This document shows, piece by piece, positions 55,211-63,980 of a stretch of DNA of 64,000 bases; the stretch's first letter is position 1; each line of letters begins with the position of its first letter. A model generated the notes under the pieces. The model searched no databases. It was not told where the DNA came from and saw nothing but the letters and a program-made list of their open reading frames with translations. The DNA comes from Leptospira jelokensis (GTDB lineage Bacteria > Spirochaetota > Leptospiria > Leptospirales > Leptospiraceae): contig NZ_RQGH01000033.1 of NCBI RefSeq assembly GCF_004769635.1, forward strand, positions 186,001 to 250,000, in the 5' to 3' direction. A program made the translations under genes and the position numbers.

Positions 55211-56123
55211 ATTGGATATCACTCACCTCCTCTTTTTGCAAAAAATGGGAGGTGTTTTTTTGTTTGTACCACTCTTCATAACCCACTACCTTAGATTCGA
55301 ACGTATCTCCTCCTATTCCAGTTGTTTCCGCATAGAGCCCTTCAGCACCTTGGCGGATTAACATCTTACCACCTTCATTATCAAATTGTTTGGGATGATC
55401 AAAAACAAAGATTTCCCGATTTTGTTCCATGGCACTCATCGCAGTGGAGATAGTTCCCGATTTTTTACCAGATTCCATAATATAAACCTTCTTGGATAAC
55501 CCAGAGATCACCCGATTGCGTTTGGGAAAAGTCCAACGGGCAGGTTCCGTGTACAATAAAAATTCAGAGATTAACAATTGTTTGGGATCTGATTTGATTT
55601 TTTTGTAAAGGTCACGATTGCCTGGTGGGTATTCTATACCAAGTGTGGTGCCAAGCACTCCAACAACTGGAATTCCTAACTCCAAAGCACTAAGGAATGC
55701 TTGCCTATCGATCCCAAGTGCCATACCAGAGACAATGGCAACTGCTTCTGATTTGGAAAGTGAGCGAACGAGTGACTTCGTTGCCGTGAGTGAAACAGGT
55801 GATGCCTTTCTTGTACCCACAATTGCAACAAGGTTCCTCTGTAACACGTTCACATCTCCCAAACAAACTAAAACGAGTGGGGGATCAAAAATTTCCTTAA
55901 GTAACTTGGGATAATTCTTGTCATCATAGGGAAGAAGGAACCATTCAGGATTTTTCTGTTTTTCCCAATCCTCACATTCTTTTAGCCAAACTTGCCAATC
56001 TTCTTCGGGAAAAAATTTAGGTAATCTTTGAAACAAAGAATCATAACTTGGATAATCTCGCCAAATCTTAGTTTTGCGTAAAAAAGAGGATACCTTGGGA
56101 TGACCCAATAGGGAAACTACCAC
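55200..56123 (-). CDS. dprA: DNA-processing protein DprA
   Basis: Loads RecA on incoming single-stranded DNA in natural transformation and recombination. 307 residues from a GTG. The Rossmann-type DprA fold is clear from about 90: LVAIVGTRKASP, VSGMALGIDRQAFLSALELG, GVLGTTLGIEYPPGNRDLY, ISEFLLYTEPARWTFPKRNRVISGLS split by loops, MESGKKSGTISTAMSAMEQNREIFVF. An N-terminal helical region (about 1-80) stands for the SAM-like part; the C-terminal winged helix of longer DprA proteins is missing. It follows a TPR lipoprotein gene by 11 bases. Whether this organism is competent is unknown. Confidence 0.92.
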   Translation of the reverse strand: MVVSLLGHPKVSSFLRKTKIWRDYPSYDSLFQRLPKFFPEEDWQVWLKECEDWEKQKNPEWFLLPYDDKNYPKLLKEIFDPPLVLVCLGDVNVLQRNLVAIVGTRKASPVSLTATKSLVRSLSKSEAVAIVSGMALGIDRQAFLSALELGIPVVGVLGTTLGIEYPPGNRDLYKKIKSDPKQLLISEFLLYTEPARWTFPKRNRVISGLSKKVYIMESGKKSGTISTAMSAMEQNREIFVFDHPKQFDNEGGKMLIRQGAEGLYAETTGIGGDTFESKVVGYEEWYKQKNTSHFLQKEEVSDIQFIL

Positions 56124-56134
56124 ATGGGATTAGG

Positions 56135-57052
56135 TCAGTTAGATTTGTTTTGGGCCCCAAGAAGACTTAAATTTTTTAAAACATTTTTATAAGACGAGTT
56201 TTCTTCCAATGGTTCGCGGATGTTTCCATTTTCTTTCATTTGTTCTAAGATCGATTTGATTCTAGTATATTCTTCGTAAGCAAGTGAGGATTTCCCTATT
56301 TGGTAAAGGAAATTCGCCTTTGCAAAACGAGTAGGTACATTATACGGTTCTTTTCTCAAAATTTGATCTAACAAAGAAAATGCGGTTTCAACTTCATCAT
56401 AACCACTCGAAAGTTTTCCATTCCACGCTTCGTCTTTTAATGAAGAATCAAAATATACCAATGCCAATTGGAATGGGAAACGAGAATCGTCCTTATCGAG
56501 TTTTGCCAATTGTTTAAAAAGAGAAATCGCACGACTCCTTCTTGTTTGCTCCCAACCCATATCTTTGGAAGCATTTGCATACGCTACAGCAGTCTCATAT
56601 AACAACTGCTTATCTAATTTACCGGATTGGATGGCTTTTTCAAAAAATGGTAATGCGGATTCATACGAATGGATTTCAAATCCACCTTGTTTTGCATTGG
56701 GAATGGATTCCGTGACCGCTTCTTCATAATAACGAACACCCAAATCGGCAGAACCCGCCCTCATATAAGCACGTGCGATTTTCCAAGAGAGGGCCGCCGA
56801 TTGGTTGGATTTTTGCACCAACTTACGGATTCGTTTTTCCATCTCTTCCATTTCGGCTTCTTCCAAAGCCAATTTTTCTTTCCAATTGACGATGTCTTTT
56901 TCAGAGGTTAACTCACCGCCAATTCGTTTGCGGTATCTGGATTCGGTAAGTGATTTCAGGTATTCGCAACCACAGAAAAAAAAGAGCAAACAGAAAGGTA
57001 ACACCCACTTTCGTAAGAAAACCAAGGAAAACTCGCTGTTTTTTGTGCCCAT
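56135..57052 (-). CDS. TPR-containing lipoprotein
   Basis: 305 residues. The N-terminal segment (FLRKWVLPFCLLFFFCGCEYL) ends in a lipobox-like FCGC, so acylation at Cys near 28-30 is likely. A charged helix (about 50-80, KLALEEAEMEEMEKRIRKL) is followed by TPR-like helical repeats (about 85-290): ALSWKIARAYMRAGSADLGVRYYEEAV, LLYETAVAYANASKD, FPFQLALVYFDSSLKDEAW. Probably a periplasmic or outer-membrane scaffold. Cotranscribed with dprA just downstream, an unexpected partner. Divergent from the rimI gene 50 bases away. Confidence 0.85.
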   Translation of the reverse strand: MGTKNSEFSLVFLRKWVLPFCLLFFFCGCEYLKSLTESRYRKRIGGELTSEKDIVNWKEKLALEEAEMEEMEKRIRKLVQKSNQSAALSWKIARAYMRAGSADLGVRYYEEAVTESIPNAKQGGFEIHSYESALPFFEKAIQSGKLDKQLLYETAVAYANASKDMGWEQTRRSRAISLFKQLAKLDKDDSRFPFQLALVYFDSSLKDEAWNGKLSSGYDEVETAFSLLDQILRKEPYNVPTRFAKANFLYQIGKSSLAYEEYTRIKSILEQMKENGNIREPLEENSSYKNVLKNLSLLGAQNKSN

Positions 57053-57102
57053 CGGTTCGATTTTAGTTTCTTTCTTTTGGATGAAAAGAAAAAAATGTGA
57101 TT

Positions 57103-57531
57103 ATGTCTCTTAGTTTTCGTAACCTAGGTGAAGGGGATTTGAACCAAATCTTAGATTGGGAAGAATCCTGTTTTCCTGGGGAAACATGGACAGAGAAAAT
57201 GATCCAAACCCATTTGGAATTCCATGTGGCTTTTGGAATTGGAAACCCAGAGATCCAATGTTATGCGTTAGTATGTGAAACTCCTTGGGAAATTGAAATT
57301 TTTAGGATTGCTACTCTTCCGAATTTCAGGAAACAAGGAATCGCAAAACAAATGTTAGAAAATCTTTTTCAAAAATTTCCCAAAAAGGAATTTTTTTTAG
57401 AAGTGAAGGAATCCAATGAACCAGCAATCAAACTGTATTTGTCTGTTGGTTTTTTGGAACTGGAGAGACGTAAAAAATATTATCCGGACGGATCAACTGC
57501 CGTTCTAATGAAGAGGAATCCCATCGAATGA
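57103..57531 (+). CDS. rimI: GNAT N-acetyltransferase, RimI-like
   Basis: Transfers acetyl from acetyl-CoA, in E. coli RimI to the N terminus of ribosomal protein S18. 142 residues from the ATG at 57103 (the upstream GTG at 57097 adds two). CFPGETWTEKMIQTHL, IATLPNFRKQGIAKQMLENL (the CoA pyrophosphate loop R-x2-G-x-A) and the C-terminal LEVKESNEPAIKLYLSVGF then RRKKYYPDGSTAVLMK are typical RimI marks. Its stop overlaps the start of the SDR gene (ATGA), starting a four-gene operon. No tsaB or tsaE genes adjoin it, unlike many genomes. Confidence 0.85.
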   Translation: MSLSFRNLGEGDLNQILDWEESCFPGETWTEKMIQTHLEFHVAFGIGNPEIQCYALVCETPWEIEIFRIATLPNFRKQGIAKQMLENLFQKFPKKEFFLEVKESNEPAIKLYLSVGFLELERRKKYYPDGSTAVLMKRNPIE

Positions 57532-58301
57532 AAAATGCATATGTAACTGGCGCATCACAAGGAATTGGCAAGGAATTTGTTAGAGCACTCGGCAAAGAGT
57601 ACAATGTATTTTTAATTTCTAGAACAGAATCCGACTTAAAAAAAGTGATTTTAGATTTAGAACCATCATCGAGAGGAATGCTTAAATATTTTGCTCTTGA
57701 TCTCACAAAAAAAAAGGATGTTGAGGAACTTGCGAGTATCATAGAAAAAGATAAGGATGCAGAGGTATTGGTAAACAATGCAGGATTTGGAACTGTTGGA
57801 GAATTTGCGGCCCTTCCCCTCGAAAAAGAATTAGATGAAGTTAATTTAAATGTAAAAACTTTGGTCCACCTCAGCCACACTGCCCTCAATCGATTCAAAA
57901 AAAATAAAAAAGGATTTTTGATCAATGTAGCATCTATTGCTGGTTATTTGCCAGCTCCTGGCAGTGCGATTTATGCCGCAACAAAGGCCTTCGTAAAATC
58001 CTTCACGGAATCCATTCACGAAGAAGCAAAAAACTATGGCATCCATGTCCAAGCTTTATGCCCTGGTCTTACTCATTCAGACTTCCATCAGCGTGCCGGC
58101 ATCAACAAGTCAAAATACCCATCGTTTATGTGGCAGAATGCAGACGAAGTCGTAGAAGAGTCGTTAAATGCACTTAAATACAATGAGGCAGTTTGTATTA
58201 CAGGTAGTTTTAACCAAGGTGCCATCACTGTATCAGAACTCATCCCTCGTGGTTTTTTGCGGAAACTCAGTGGAAGATATTTAAAACTAGAAGAGGAATA
58301 A
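57528..58301 (+). CDS. Short-chain dehydrogenase/reductase
   Basis: 257 residues, classical SDR fold. TGASQGIG (about 6-13) binds the nicotinamide cofactor, NNAGFGTVGEF (about 82-92) is the NNAG motif, S-x(12)-Y-x3-K is in NVASIAGYLPAPGSAIYAATKAF (Ser near 148, Tyr near 161, Lys near 165), and LCPGLTHSDFH gives the later PG loop. ISRTESDL after the second strand suggests NADP(H). Its 3' neighbour starts after one base. Substrate unknown; members of this branch reduce ketones or act on lipid chains. Confidence 0.92.
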   Translation: MKNAYVTGASQGIGKEFVRALGKEYNVFLISRTESDLKKVILDLEPSSRGMLKYFALDLTKKKDVEELASIIEKDKDAEVLVNNAGFGTVGEFAALPLEKELDEVNLNVKTLVHLSHTALNRFKKNKKGFLINVASIAGYLPAPGSAIYAATKAFVKSFTESIHEEAKNYGIHVQALCPGLTHSDFHQRAGINKSKYPSFMWQNADEVVEESLNALKYNEAVCITGSFNQGAITVSELIPRGFLRKLSGRYLKLEEE

Positions 58302-58302
58302 A

Positions 58303-59640
58303 ATGGATGTTGCAAAACTAGATACTTGGTATCGTAGACTCCTTGTTTTATCTTCTATTGTTTGTGGTGGATTTCAAGTATACTACGAAGGGAATCTATG
58401 GATCAATGCAACCTTTGTTGTGCTCATGGCGGGAATGGTGGGTTATTATACCAACTTCCTTGCGATTAAAATGTTATTCCAACCGAAACATGGAAAGGTG
58501 CTCGGATGGTCAGGCCTTGTTCCCAAAAACAAATCTAAAATCGCCAAATCCTTAGGGGAAAGTATCCAAAGCAATTTATTACACCCAGACATCATCCTTG
58601 CCTATATTTATGAAAGGAATTTGGTGGAGACAGGCATCCAAAAGATAGTCAAAGAGATCGATGAAGCCATCCACAACGAAGAAATTCGTACATTGCTTGT
58701 CACAAAAATTATATCCATGTTAAAGGAAAGAGGGCCAGAAATTTTAGAGGTTATCTTTGATTTTTCAGAAGAGACCATGAAAAAAATGGCAGAACGTCCC
58801 GAAGAAGTGCAGAAACTTTGGGAGTATACAAGAAACCGTCTAACATACTATCTAACGGAAGAAACCAATCGTGAAGAACTTGGGCAACAACTCCGCGTCA
58901 TTTTACTCGAAGAAATGCCAAAACTTGCAAACCTTCTGAACGAAGGATTGGAAGAGTATTTAAAAACAAGGAGTACACTGGGTAAAATTGGGATCGGTGT
59001 CAAAAAAATATTTTCATTCAACGAAGATGCCATCCGCGAACTATTAGAACGATTTGTGAAAGATCCAGAAACATCCGATCAATTTATGAAAATGATGGAT
59101 GATATGATGGCAGGTTTACAAGAAAGACTCAACTCCAAAGAAACACAAGAGTTCATCACTGGAAAAATTTCCAATTGGTTGGAAGCAAGTGGTGATTACG
59201 CCAGGCAAAATCTATTGCCATCAGGAATTGAACGCCTGCAAGCTTACCTGGATGATCCAAACAACTGGGAAGAGATCGAAAAAAATTTTTTTCGCGCTGT
59301 TGATTGGGTAAAAAAACGCCTACTGGAATTTATGAATAGCGAGGAAGGAAAGACCTATCTCAAAACCAATATTGAAAAGTTTGTTCATAATATCAATGTG
59401 ACAGCACTAGTCGAAGAAAGGGTGATGGCTCTTGATACCGATGACTTAGAAAAAATGATTTTAGATAATACCGGTGGTAATCTCGTCGTAATACAATTTT
59501 TAGGTGGAATCCTTGGGATGATTGCGGGTCTCATCCAGGTTCATATCTATTTTGCAGTTCCTGTTGGCGCATTGGTTTTGGTTACATACATTGCACATTA
59601 CCGTAACCAAAAGAAATTTAATACTCAAATGGAGTCCTAA
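58303..59640 (+). CDS. DUF445 family membrane protein
   Basis: 445 residues. Two membrane segments at the N terminus (about 12-28 and 34-52) carry the family mark MVGYYTNFLAIKMLFQPKHG. The long middle (about 70-400) is amphipathic helix with repeated EE/K patterns, and one or two membrane segments end the protein (FLGGILGMIAGLIQVHIYFAVPVGALVLVTYIAHY, split as two). DUF445 proteins are widespread with no settled function; some are linked to envelope stability. It follows the SDR gene by one base and precedes a lipoprotein gene by eleven. Confidence 0.9.
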   Translation: MDVAKLDTWYRRLLVLSSIVCGGFQVYYEGNLWINATFVVLMAGMVGYYTNFLAIKMLFQPKHGKVLGWSGLVPKNKSKIAKSLGESIQSNLLHPDIILAYIYERNLVETGIQKIVKEIDEAIHNEEIRTLLVTKIISMLKERGPEILEVIFDFSEETMKKMAERPEEVQKLWEYTRNRLTYYLTEETNREELGQQLRVILLEEMPKLANLLNEGLEEYLKTRSTLGKIGIGVKKIFSFNEDAIRELLERFVKDPETSDQFMKMMDDMMAGLQERLNSKETQEFITGKISNWLEASGDYARQNLLPSGIERLQAYLDDPNNWEEIEKNFFRAVDWVKKRLLEFMNSEEGKTYLKTNIEKFVHNINVTALVEERVMALDTDDLEKMILDNTGGNLVVIQFLGGILGMIAGLIQVHIYFAVPVGALVLVTYIAHYRNQKKFNTQMES

Positions 59641-59651
59641 AAACAATCATT

Positions 59652-60146
59652 ATGAAATCCCTTCAAAAATCAATCATCCTGTTTTGTATTCTTATTACAT
59701 TTGGAATCCATTTCCAATGTTCCTCCAAAACCAAGTTCCAAAAATTAGAGACCAAACAATTGGATTCGGGGCTTGTGTATGTGATACGACCTGAACACAC
59801 TGCACTTGCCCTCTGGGATTACGAATGTATGATCTCCAAGTATCCAGATAAATTTTCCACCTCTGTCAATCCAACACCTATGTACAAAATGGATTTGGCG
59901 AATGGATCATTGGCTTATGTGAGACTTGCACAAGGAACGTATCGATTGGATGTGACTGGAAAACCTGACGCAACAAAGGTGTTTCAGATCAAATCAGGGG
60001 AAGAAAAATTTTTTGAACTCAAAATCTTCAGCGAAACAAAAATGTCTAAAAGTGAAATGATGTTTCGAGAAGTGAATAAAGAAGAAACACTTTCCGAAAT
60101 CCTATCGGTTCCATTTTTTATCGAAGTAAAACCTGAATCAATATAA
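59652..60146 (+). CDS. Hypothetical lipoprotein
   Basis: 164 residues with a clear spirochaetal lipoprotein signal: hydrophobic run ILFCILITFGI and the lipobox HFQC followed by Ser-Ser. The mature part is beta-rich: LETKQLDSGLVYVIRPEHTALALW, MDLANGSLAYVRLAQGTYRLDVTGKPDATKVFQIKSGEEKFFELKIF, resembling small PEGA- or DUF2846-like sandwiches; I cannot name a family with confidence. It ends the rimI-SDR-DUF445 unit and overlaps the convergent hydrolase by nine bases. Confidence 0.78.
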   Translation: MKSLQKSIILFCILITFGIHFQCSSKTKFQKLETKQLDSGLVYVIRPEHTALALWDYECMISKYPDKFSTSVNPTPMYKMDLANGSLAYVRLAQGTYRLDVTGKPDATKVFQIKSGEEKFFELKIFSETKMSKSEMMFREVNKEETLSEILSVPFFIEVKPESI

Positions 60147-60980
60147 ATGCCGGTTGAGTAACAAAAGGAAGTCTTTGGCAAATTTAGACTGACCTAAATT
60201 CATCCAATCCACATGGCCACCCCCTCTGATTTCCCAAAATACCTTTGGTTCACCAGCCAAACCGAAGATCTCTTTTCCATTATCAAAAAAGACAACGGTA
60301 TCTTCCGTTCCGTGGATCACAAGCATCGGGATTGGCGCCAAACTGGCAATGGAATCTTTGGGGCTTGTTCCATCATGGAAAATCCAAGAGAATAAATTTC
60401 CCATAGGAGGAAAGATCACATGGTTCATCGTTTCTTTGACTACCTTACGATACGAAGCAAAGGATCCATCAATACATAATAGTACAACATGGTTTTTCCC
60501 TTCCCATTCAGCCAATGAACGCATTGCAATCGCTCCACCCAAACTTTGGCCATACACAATGAGTTTCACACCTTTTTCTTTTGCTTCTTTTAAGGCAAAG
60601 TCCAAAACCAGTTTGCTATCATCGATATTGTCATAAGGATCGGGTTCTCCTTCCGATTCACCATAACCTCGATAATCAAATGTGATGAGTTCATAACCGT
60701 GATTCACAAGCCAAGCAAGTGATAAAAAATGAGAACTCATGTTTTGACCATTCCCATGGAACTGCAAAATGACTGCTTTGGGAGTATCCACTTTTTGATT
60801 TTTAATTTTCCAAACATTGAGTCCCAGATTGTCTTTTGTTTGGATGAATTCGGATGAATAAGTAAAACCCATTTGTTTGGGAGTAAAATACGTTTGTTTC
60901 GTTGGATGGTAGTACAACGAGGAACAACCAAAAAGTAAAAAACTAAAACAAATAATGATAAGACAATAAAGTTTCTTCAT
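60138..60980 (-). CDS. Alpha/beta hydrolase lipoprotein
   Basis: 280 residues from the ATG at 60980, chosen because GGAGAAAG lies seven bases before it; the open frame extends to 60995. Signal and lipobox are plain: IIICFSFLLFGC then SS. The hydrolase has the oxyanion region LQFHGNGQNM, FDYRGYGESEG, the nucleophile elbow YGQSLGGAIAM (Ser), acid in HGTEDTVVFF, and the His in RGGGHVDWM. The family is the serine-type BAAT/DUF-like esterase branch, probably acting on a lipid or ester in the envelope. Its start lies 38 bases inside the upstream DUF4105 gene end. Confidence 0.88.
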   Translation of the reverse strand: MKKLYCLIIICFSFLLFGCSSLYYHPTKQTYFTPKQMGFTYSSEFIQTKDNLGLNVWKIKNQKVDTPKAVILQFHGNGQNMSSHFLSLAWLVNHGYELITFDYRGYGESEGEPDPYDNIDDSKLVLDFALKEAKEKGVKLIVYGQSLGGAIAMRSLAEWEGKNHVVLLCIDGSFASYRKVVKETMNHVIFPPMGNLFSWIFHDGTSPKDSIASLAPIPMLVIHGTEDTVVFFDNGKEIFGLAGEPKVFWEIRGGGHVDWMNLGQSKFAKDFLLLLNRHLY

Positions 60981-62943
60981 AAAATCTTTCTCCATTCACT
61001 TCTAATCGCAATTCATGTGTATTCGAAAATGCATATCTCAACTTAAAGGTTGCATAGTATGTATTTAAATTCTGACTCAATTGGTAGTTTTGCGCAGTGG
61101 CTCCTGAAAAAATTTTCCAAGCCCCCCATTCCTTTTGGTATAACAAACTAAAATTGACTCCATACCGCACATCATTTTCAAACATTCGTCCGTTTTGTGC
61201 TTTGACACCAGCAAGGACACTGAGCACTCCTAAACTCAATGGATTTTTTCCAAATTCATTCGTAAAAGTATAACCAAATCTCAAATCAAAATTCCCCACT
61301 TGTTTGCGAAGGACTTCGTCATTATTTTTGTAAACAGCAGTTTGGATTCCTGTATCCAACATATAAGAAAAATCTTTTGAGATCCCATTATAAGGACTTA
61401 ACGATGCAACTTTTATCACACTCATAGAGGTGAGTTCTGGTCTTTTATTTTCATAAGTGCGGACAGTCGTATCAAAAAACGCCAATTCAGAATTAGGTGC
61501 ATGCCCGCGGCTTACGTTTAACAAATCATGATAAGCGATTCTGTATTGGAATTCCGCAAAATTCCCGAGAGAGGAAGCTCCCCCACCAACCGAAACCCGA
61601 CTCAATGGGTGAGAAGTTTCGGGAGGAGTCGATAAGGGAATGTCTTCCTTTGTTGTGTATTCATCATTTTGTTTACTCCGGAAAACTAATAGTTTGTCGT
61701 AATAGTCTTTATGTTGTTTTGGAATTTCATTTTTGTTGGCATAACGATACCGATAGGTATCAAGTACCGCATCTGTCACAAGGGCCATTCTAAGTTTTTC
61801 ATTTTCTCCTGGCAAAAACCCTTTGTCGAATCGAATCATCTGCCAGTATACATCTCGTTCTTCTTCTGACATTTCAAAGATTTTGTATTTAATCTTGGAA
61901 TACAAAGATGGACGGTACTTTTGTGAAAGGACAAATCCTTCTTCTGCTAAGTAAAACTTAATGGTATCACTCGGAGCGACGATCCAACCAGGTTTATTGC
62001 TGATTTGTAAATCAGGTTTGGCTACTTCTAAAATTTCCATCAAGTGGTAGGAACAGTTTTCATTGATAAAATAATAATCAAAATCGGCTCGGCCCATCTC
62101 CCAAAGGTGACGTAAAAAACGATCTCTCTCTTCTTGCGTAAGATTCAATTTGTATTCCCAAATGTCCCGACTTTCCATATCATTGTATTCGTTTACTTTG
62201 ATGTAATAAGGAAAAATTGCAAAGGTTCCAGGATACCCACCGGTTAATCCTTTATACGAATAAGAAAATGCATTCATCTCACCTGGGTTTGCCGCATAAT
62301 TCACACCATAGTCGAGTAACTCAGCGTTTTCATTCACCTTATTATTGAGTTTGAGTAAGGTATGGCCAAACATCGATGCAGGGGCTTGCATATAATAGGA
62401 TGAAAAAACAATGGAAACTGAGGAAGGATTCAAAGCTTCTTTCCACACTTCAAATCTTGGGCATTTAATCTCTGTTATCCGACCCAAATCAAATGAAAGT
62501 TTTTCCTTTAACCAGTGGTAACGTTCAGGAAAGAAGCATTGTGGGTGCAAAAGTCCTTCCGGGATGGGTTCTTCCGTAAAAAAACTATGGAGAGTGGCAA
62601 TGAGTTCTTTTTCTGGATTGTATTTACCGTCAGGCGATAGGAAATAACGTTTGTTATCCACTTCACTTTCCCATACCCCCCATCTGGTTTTTTTGAATCG
62701 CATGAGGCGGTACCAATGCTTTTCTTCCGCCAAATGGATTTCTTGTGATTTTTGGATGAGTTCTTCTAAGTATTGTTTCGCCTTTGGAGATTTGGGAAGG
62801 GACTCGCCATGCCTACGAGAGGTTTGGAAATCTAACTCCAAAATGTCTGAGTCATTCAATGGCTCGATTGCAAAAAGTGGTGTGAGTAGAAGGAATGAAA
62901 GGTAAAAATAAAAACGGAACAAGAAGTTCACCAGAGTATCCAA
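60943..62943 (-). CDS. DUF4105 protein with probable outer-membrane barrel
   Basis: 666 residues. Signal peptide (about 8-25, FRFYFYLSFLLLTPLFA). The DUF4105 domain lies at about 140-330: FEVWKEALNPSSVSIVFSSYYMQAPASMFGHTLLKLN and YYFINENCSYHLMEILEVAKPDL carry its conserved Asn-Glu-Asn-Cys-Ser and His residues, reminiscent of NlpC/P60-like thiol hydrolases. The last 220 residues alternate polar and hydrophobic residues and end LRLEVNGERFYEETLLSYHYLF, with a final aromatic as in outer-membrane barrels. So a thiol-type enzyme domain seems to be joined to a barrel. Its end overlaps the hydrolase start by 38 bases. Confidence 0.88.
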   Translation of the reverse strand: MDTLVNFLFRFYFYLSFLLLTPLFAIEPLNDSDILELDFQTSRRHGESLPKSPKAKQYLEELIQKSQEIHLAEEKHWYRLMRFKKTRWGVWESEVDNKRYFLSPDGKYNPEKELIATLHSFFTEEPIPEGLLHPQCFFPERYHWLKEKLSFDLGRITEIKCPRFEVWKEALNPSSVSIVFSSYYMQAPASMFGHTLLKLNNKVNENAELLDYGVNYAANPGEMNAFSYSYKGLTGGYPGTFAIFPYYIKVNEYNDMESRDIWEYKLNLTQEERDRFLRHLWEMGRADFDYYFINENCSYHLMEILEVAKPDLQISNKPGWIVAPSDTIKFYLAEEGFVLSQKYRPSLYSKIKYKIFEMSEEERDVYWQMIRFDKGFLPGENEKLRMALVTDAVLDTYRYRYANKNEIPKQHKDYYDKLLVFRSKQNDEYTTKEDIPLSTPPETSHPLSRVSVGGGASSLGNFAEFQYRIAYHDLLNVSRGHAPNSELAFFDTTVRTYENKRPELTSMSVIKVASLSPYNGISKDFSYMLDTGIQTAVYKNNDEVLRKQVGNFDLRFGYTFTNEFGKNPLSLGVLSVLAGVKAQNGRMFENDVRYGVNFSLLYQKEWGAWKIFSGATAQNYQLSQNLNTYYATFKLRYAFSNTHELRLEVNGERFYEETLLSYHYLF

Positions 62944-62974
62944 ATGAAAGAATACTCTGATTTTTTACAAAGGA

Positions 62975-63460
62975 CTAGATTTTACAGTAATTTTTTACTG
63001 TTGCATCTTTTTCTAAAGTTTCATGGAGGTTAGACAACATCAAACTTGGATTTGCTTTTGACTCTTCTGTGAAGATTCTAGAGTAGTTTTGTTTCACTAC
63101 TTCGTTGAAACGAACACCAGATTTACATTCAAAAAGAGAAGCAAGGTTAGAAAGTTTTTCACCTTTACCAGCTGCCATTTCTTGCTCTAAGCTATCAAAG
63201 TTCATATGAACGTAGATTTCACGAGCATGCTCTTTTTGTGCAACGCCATCAGCAGTACAGTTTGAAGTTCCTGAAGTGATACCAAAAGTTTGGCTACCAG
63301 CAGTTCCGTTTGTTGTCGCTGCAAATACTTGGTTTCCACCAGGCATTACAAGAGTTCCGAGTCCACATCCAGCCATACCGTATTTTGGTGCAGCGGACAT
63401 TTGAGAAGCGAGGAGAACCATAGAGATTCCGATTGTGGAGATGAGTGTTAACTTTTTCAT
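62975..63460 (-). CDS. DUF3015 exported protein (paralogue 2)
   Basis: 161 residues, with a signal peptide (about 3-23, ending MSAAPK). DUF3015 pattern: YGMAGCGLGTLV, NQVFAATTNGTAGSQTFGITSGTSNCTADG, LSNLASLFEC and a C-terminal Cys (NYCKI). Two early Cys (GCGLG and SNC) and two later ones suggest disulfides. A strong AAGGAG site overlaps the stop of the paralogue just upstream, so the two are coupled and probably well expressed. Function unknown; members are exported. Confidence 0.93.
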   Translation of the reverse strand: MKKLTLISTIGISMVLLASQMSAAPKYGMAGCGLGTLVMPGGNQVFAATTNGTAGSQTFGITSGTSNCTADGVAQKEHAREIYVHMNFDSLEQEMAAGKGEKLSNLASLFECKSGVRFNEVVKQNYSRIFTEESKANPSLMLSNLHETLEKDATVKNYCKI

Positions 63461-63476
63461 TTTATTTCATATCTCC

Positions 63477-63980
63477 TTAGATTTGTGAACAAGATTTCGC
63501 GAGGATTTTGTCGCTTTTAACTTCAGATTTTACTGCAGAAAGAACACTTGCAGGAGTAGAATCTTCAGTGATGAGTTTAGCATAGTTTTCTTTTGTTACT
63601 TGGCCAAAACGAGACAAAGAATCGCTAGAGCAACCAAGAAGGTTTCCTAAAGACTCTAATTTTTCCCCTTTTCCAGAAGCCATTTCTTGGCCTAAAGAAT
63701 CGTAGTTCATAGTCACGAACAACTCTTGCACTTTCTCTTGTTTTACAACACCGTCAGCAGTACAGTTGGATGTTCCAGATGTAATCCCAAACGTTTGGTT
63801 GTAGTAGATACCATTTGAAGTTGCAGCAAAAATTTGCGTTTTGTCATTAGAAGTAATGATCAACGAGCCTAATCCGCAACCAGCCATACCATATTTTTTT
63901 GCTTCTACAGCAGTAGACGTCATTGTGACAGCTACAACAGCAGCAGACAAAAATAGGATTGAGGTAATTCTTTTTCCCAT
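63477..63980 (-). CDS. DUF3015 exported protein (paralogue 1)
   Basis: 167 residues; close relative of the next gene. Signal peptide (about 5-27, ILFLSAAVVAVTMTSTAVEA). YGMAGCGLGSLI, TQIFAATSNGIYYNQTFGITSGTSNCTADG, EKLESLGNLLGC and a terminal Cys (KSCSQI) repeat the same four-Cys pattern. The AAAGGAGA site eight bases or so before the ATG is the best ribosome site in the window, suggesting high expression. Tandem duplication with 16 bases between the genes; the promoter lies beyond the window edge. Confidence 0.93.
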   Translation of the reverse strand: MGKRITSILFLSAAVVAVTMTSTAVEAKKYGMAGCGLGSLIITSNDKTQIFAATSNGIYYNQTFGITSGTSNCTADGVVKQEKVQELFVTMNYDSLGQEMASGKGEKLESLGNLLGCSSDSLSRFGQVTKENYAKLITEDSTPASVLSAVKSEVKSDKILAKSCSQI

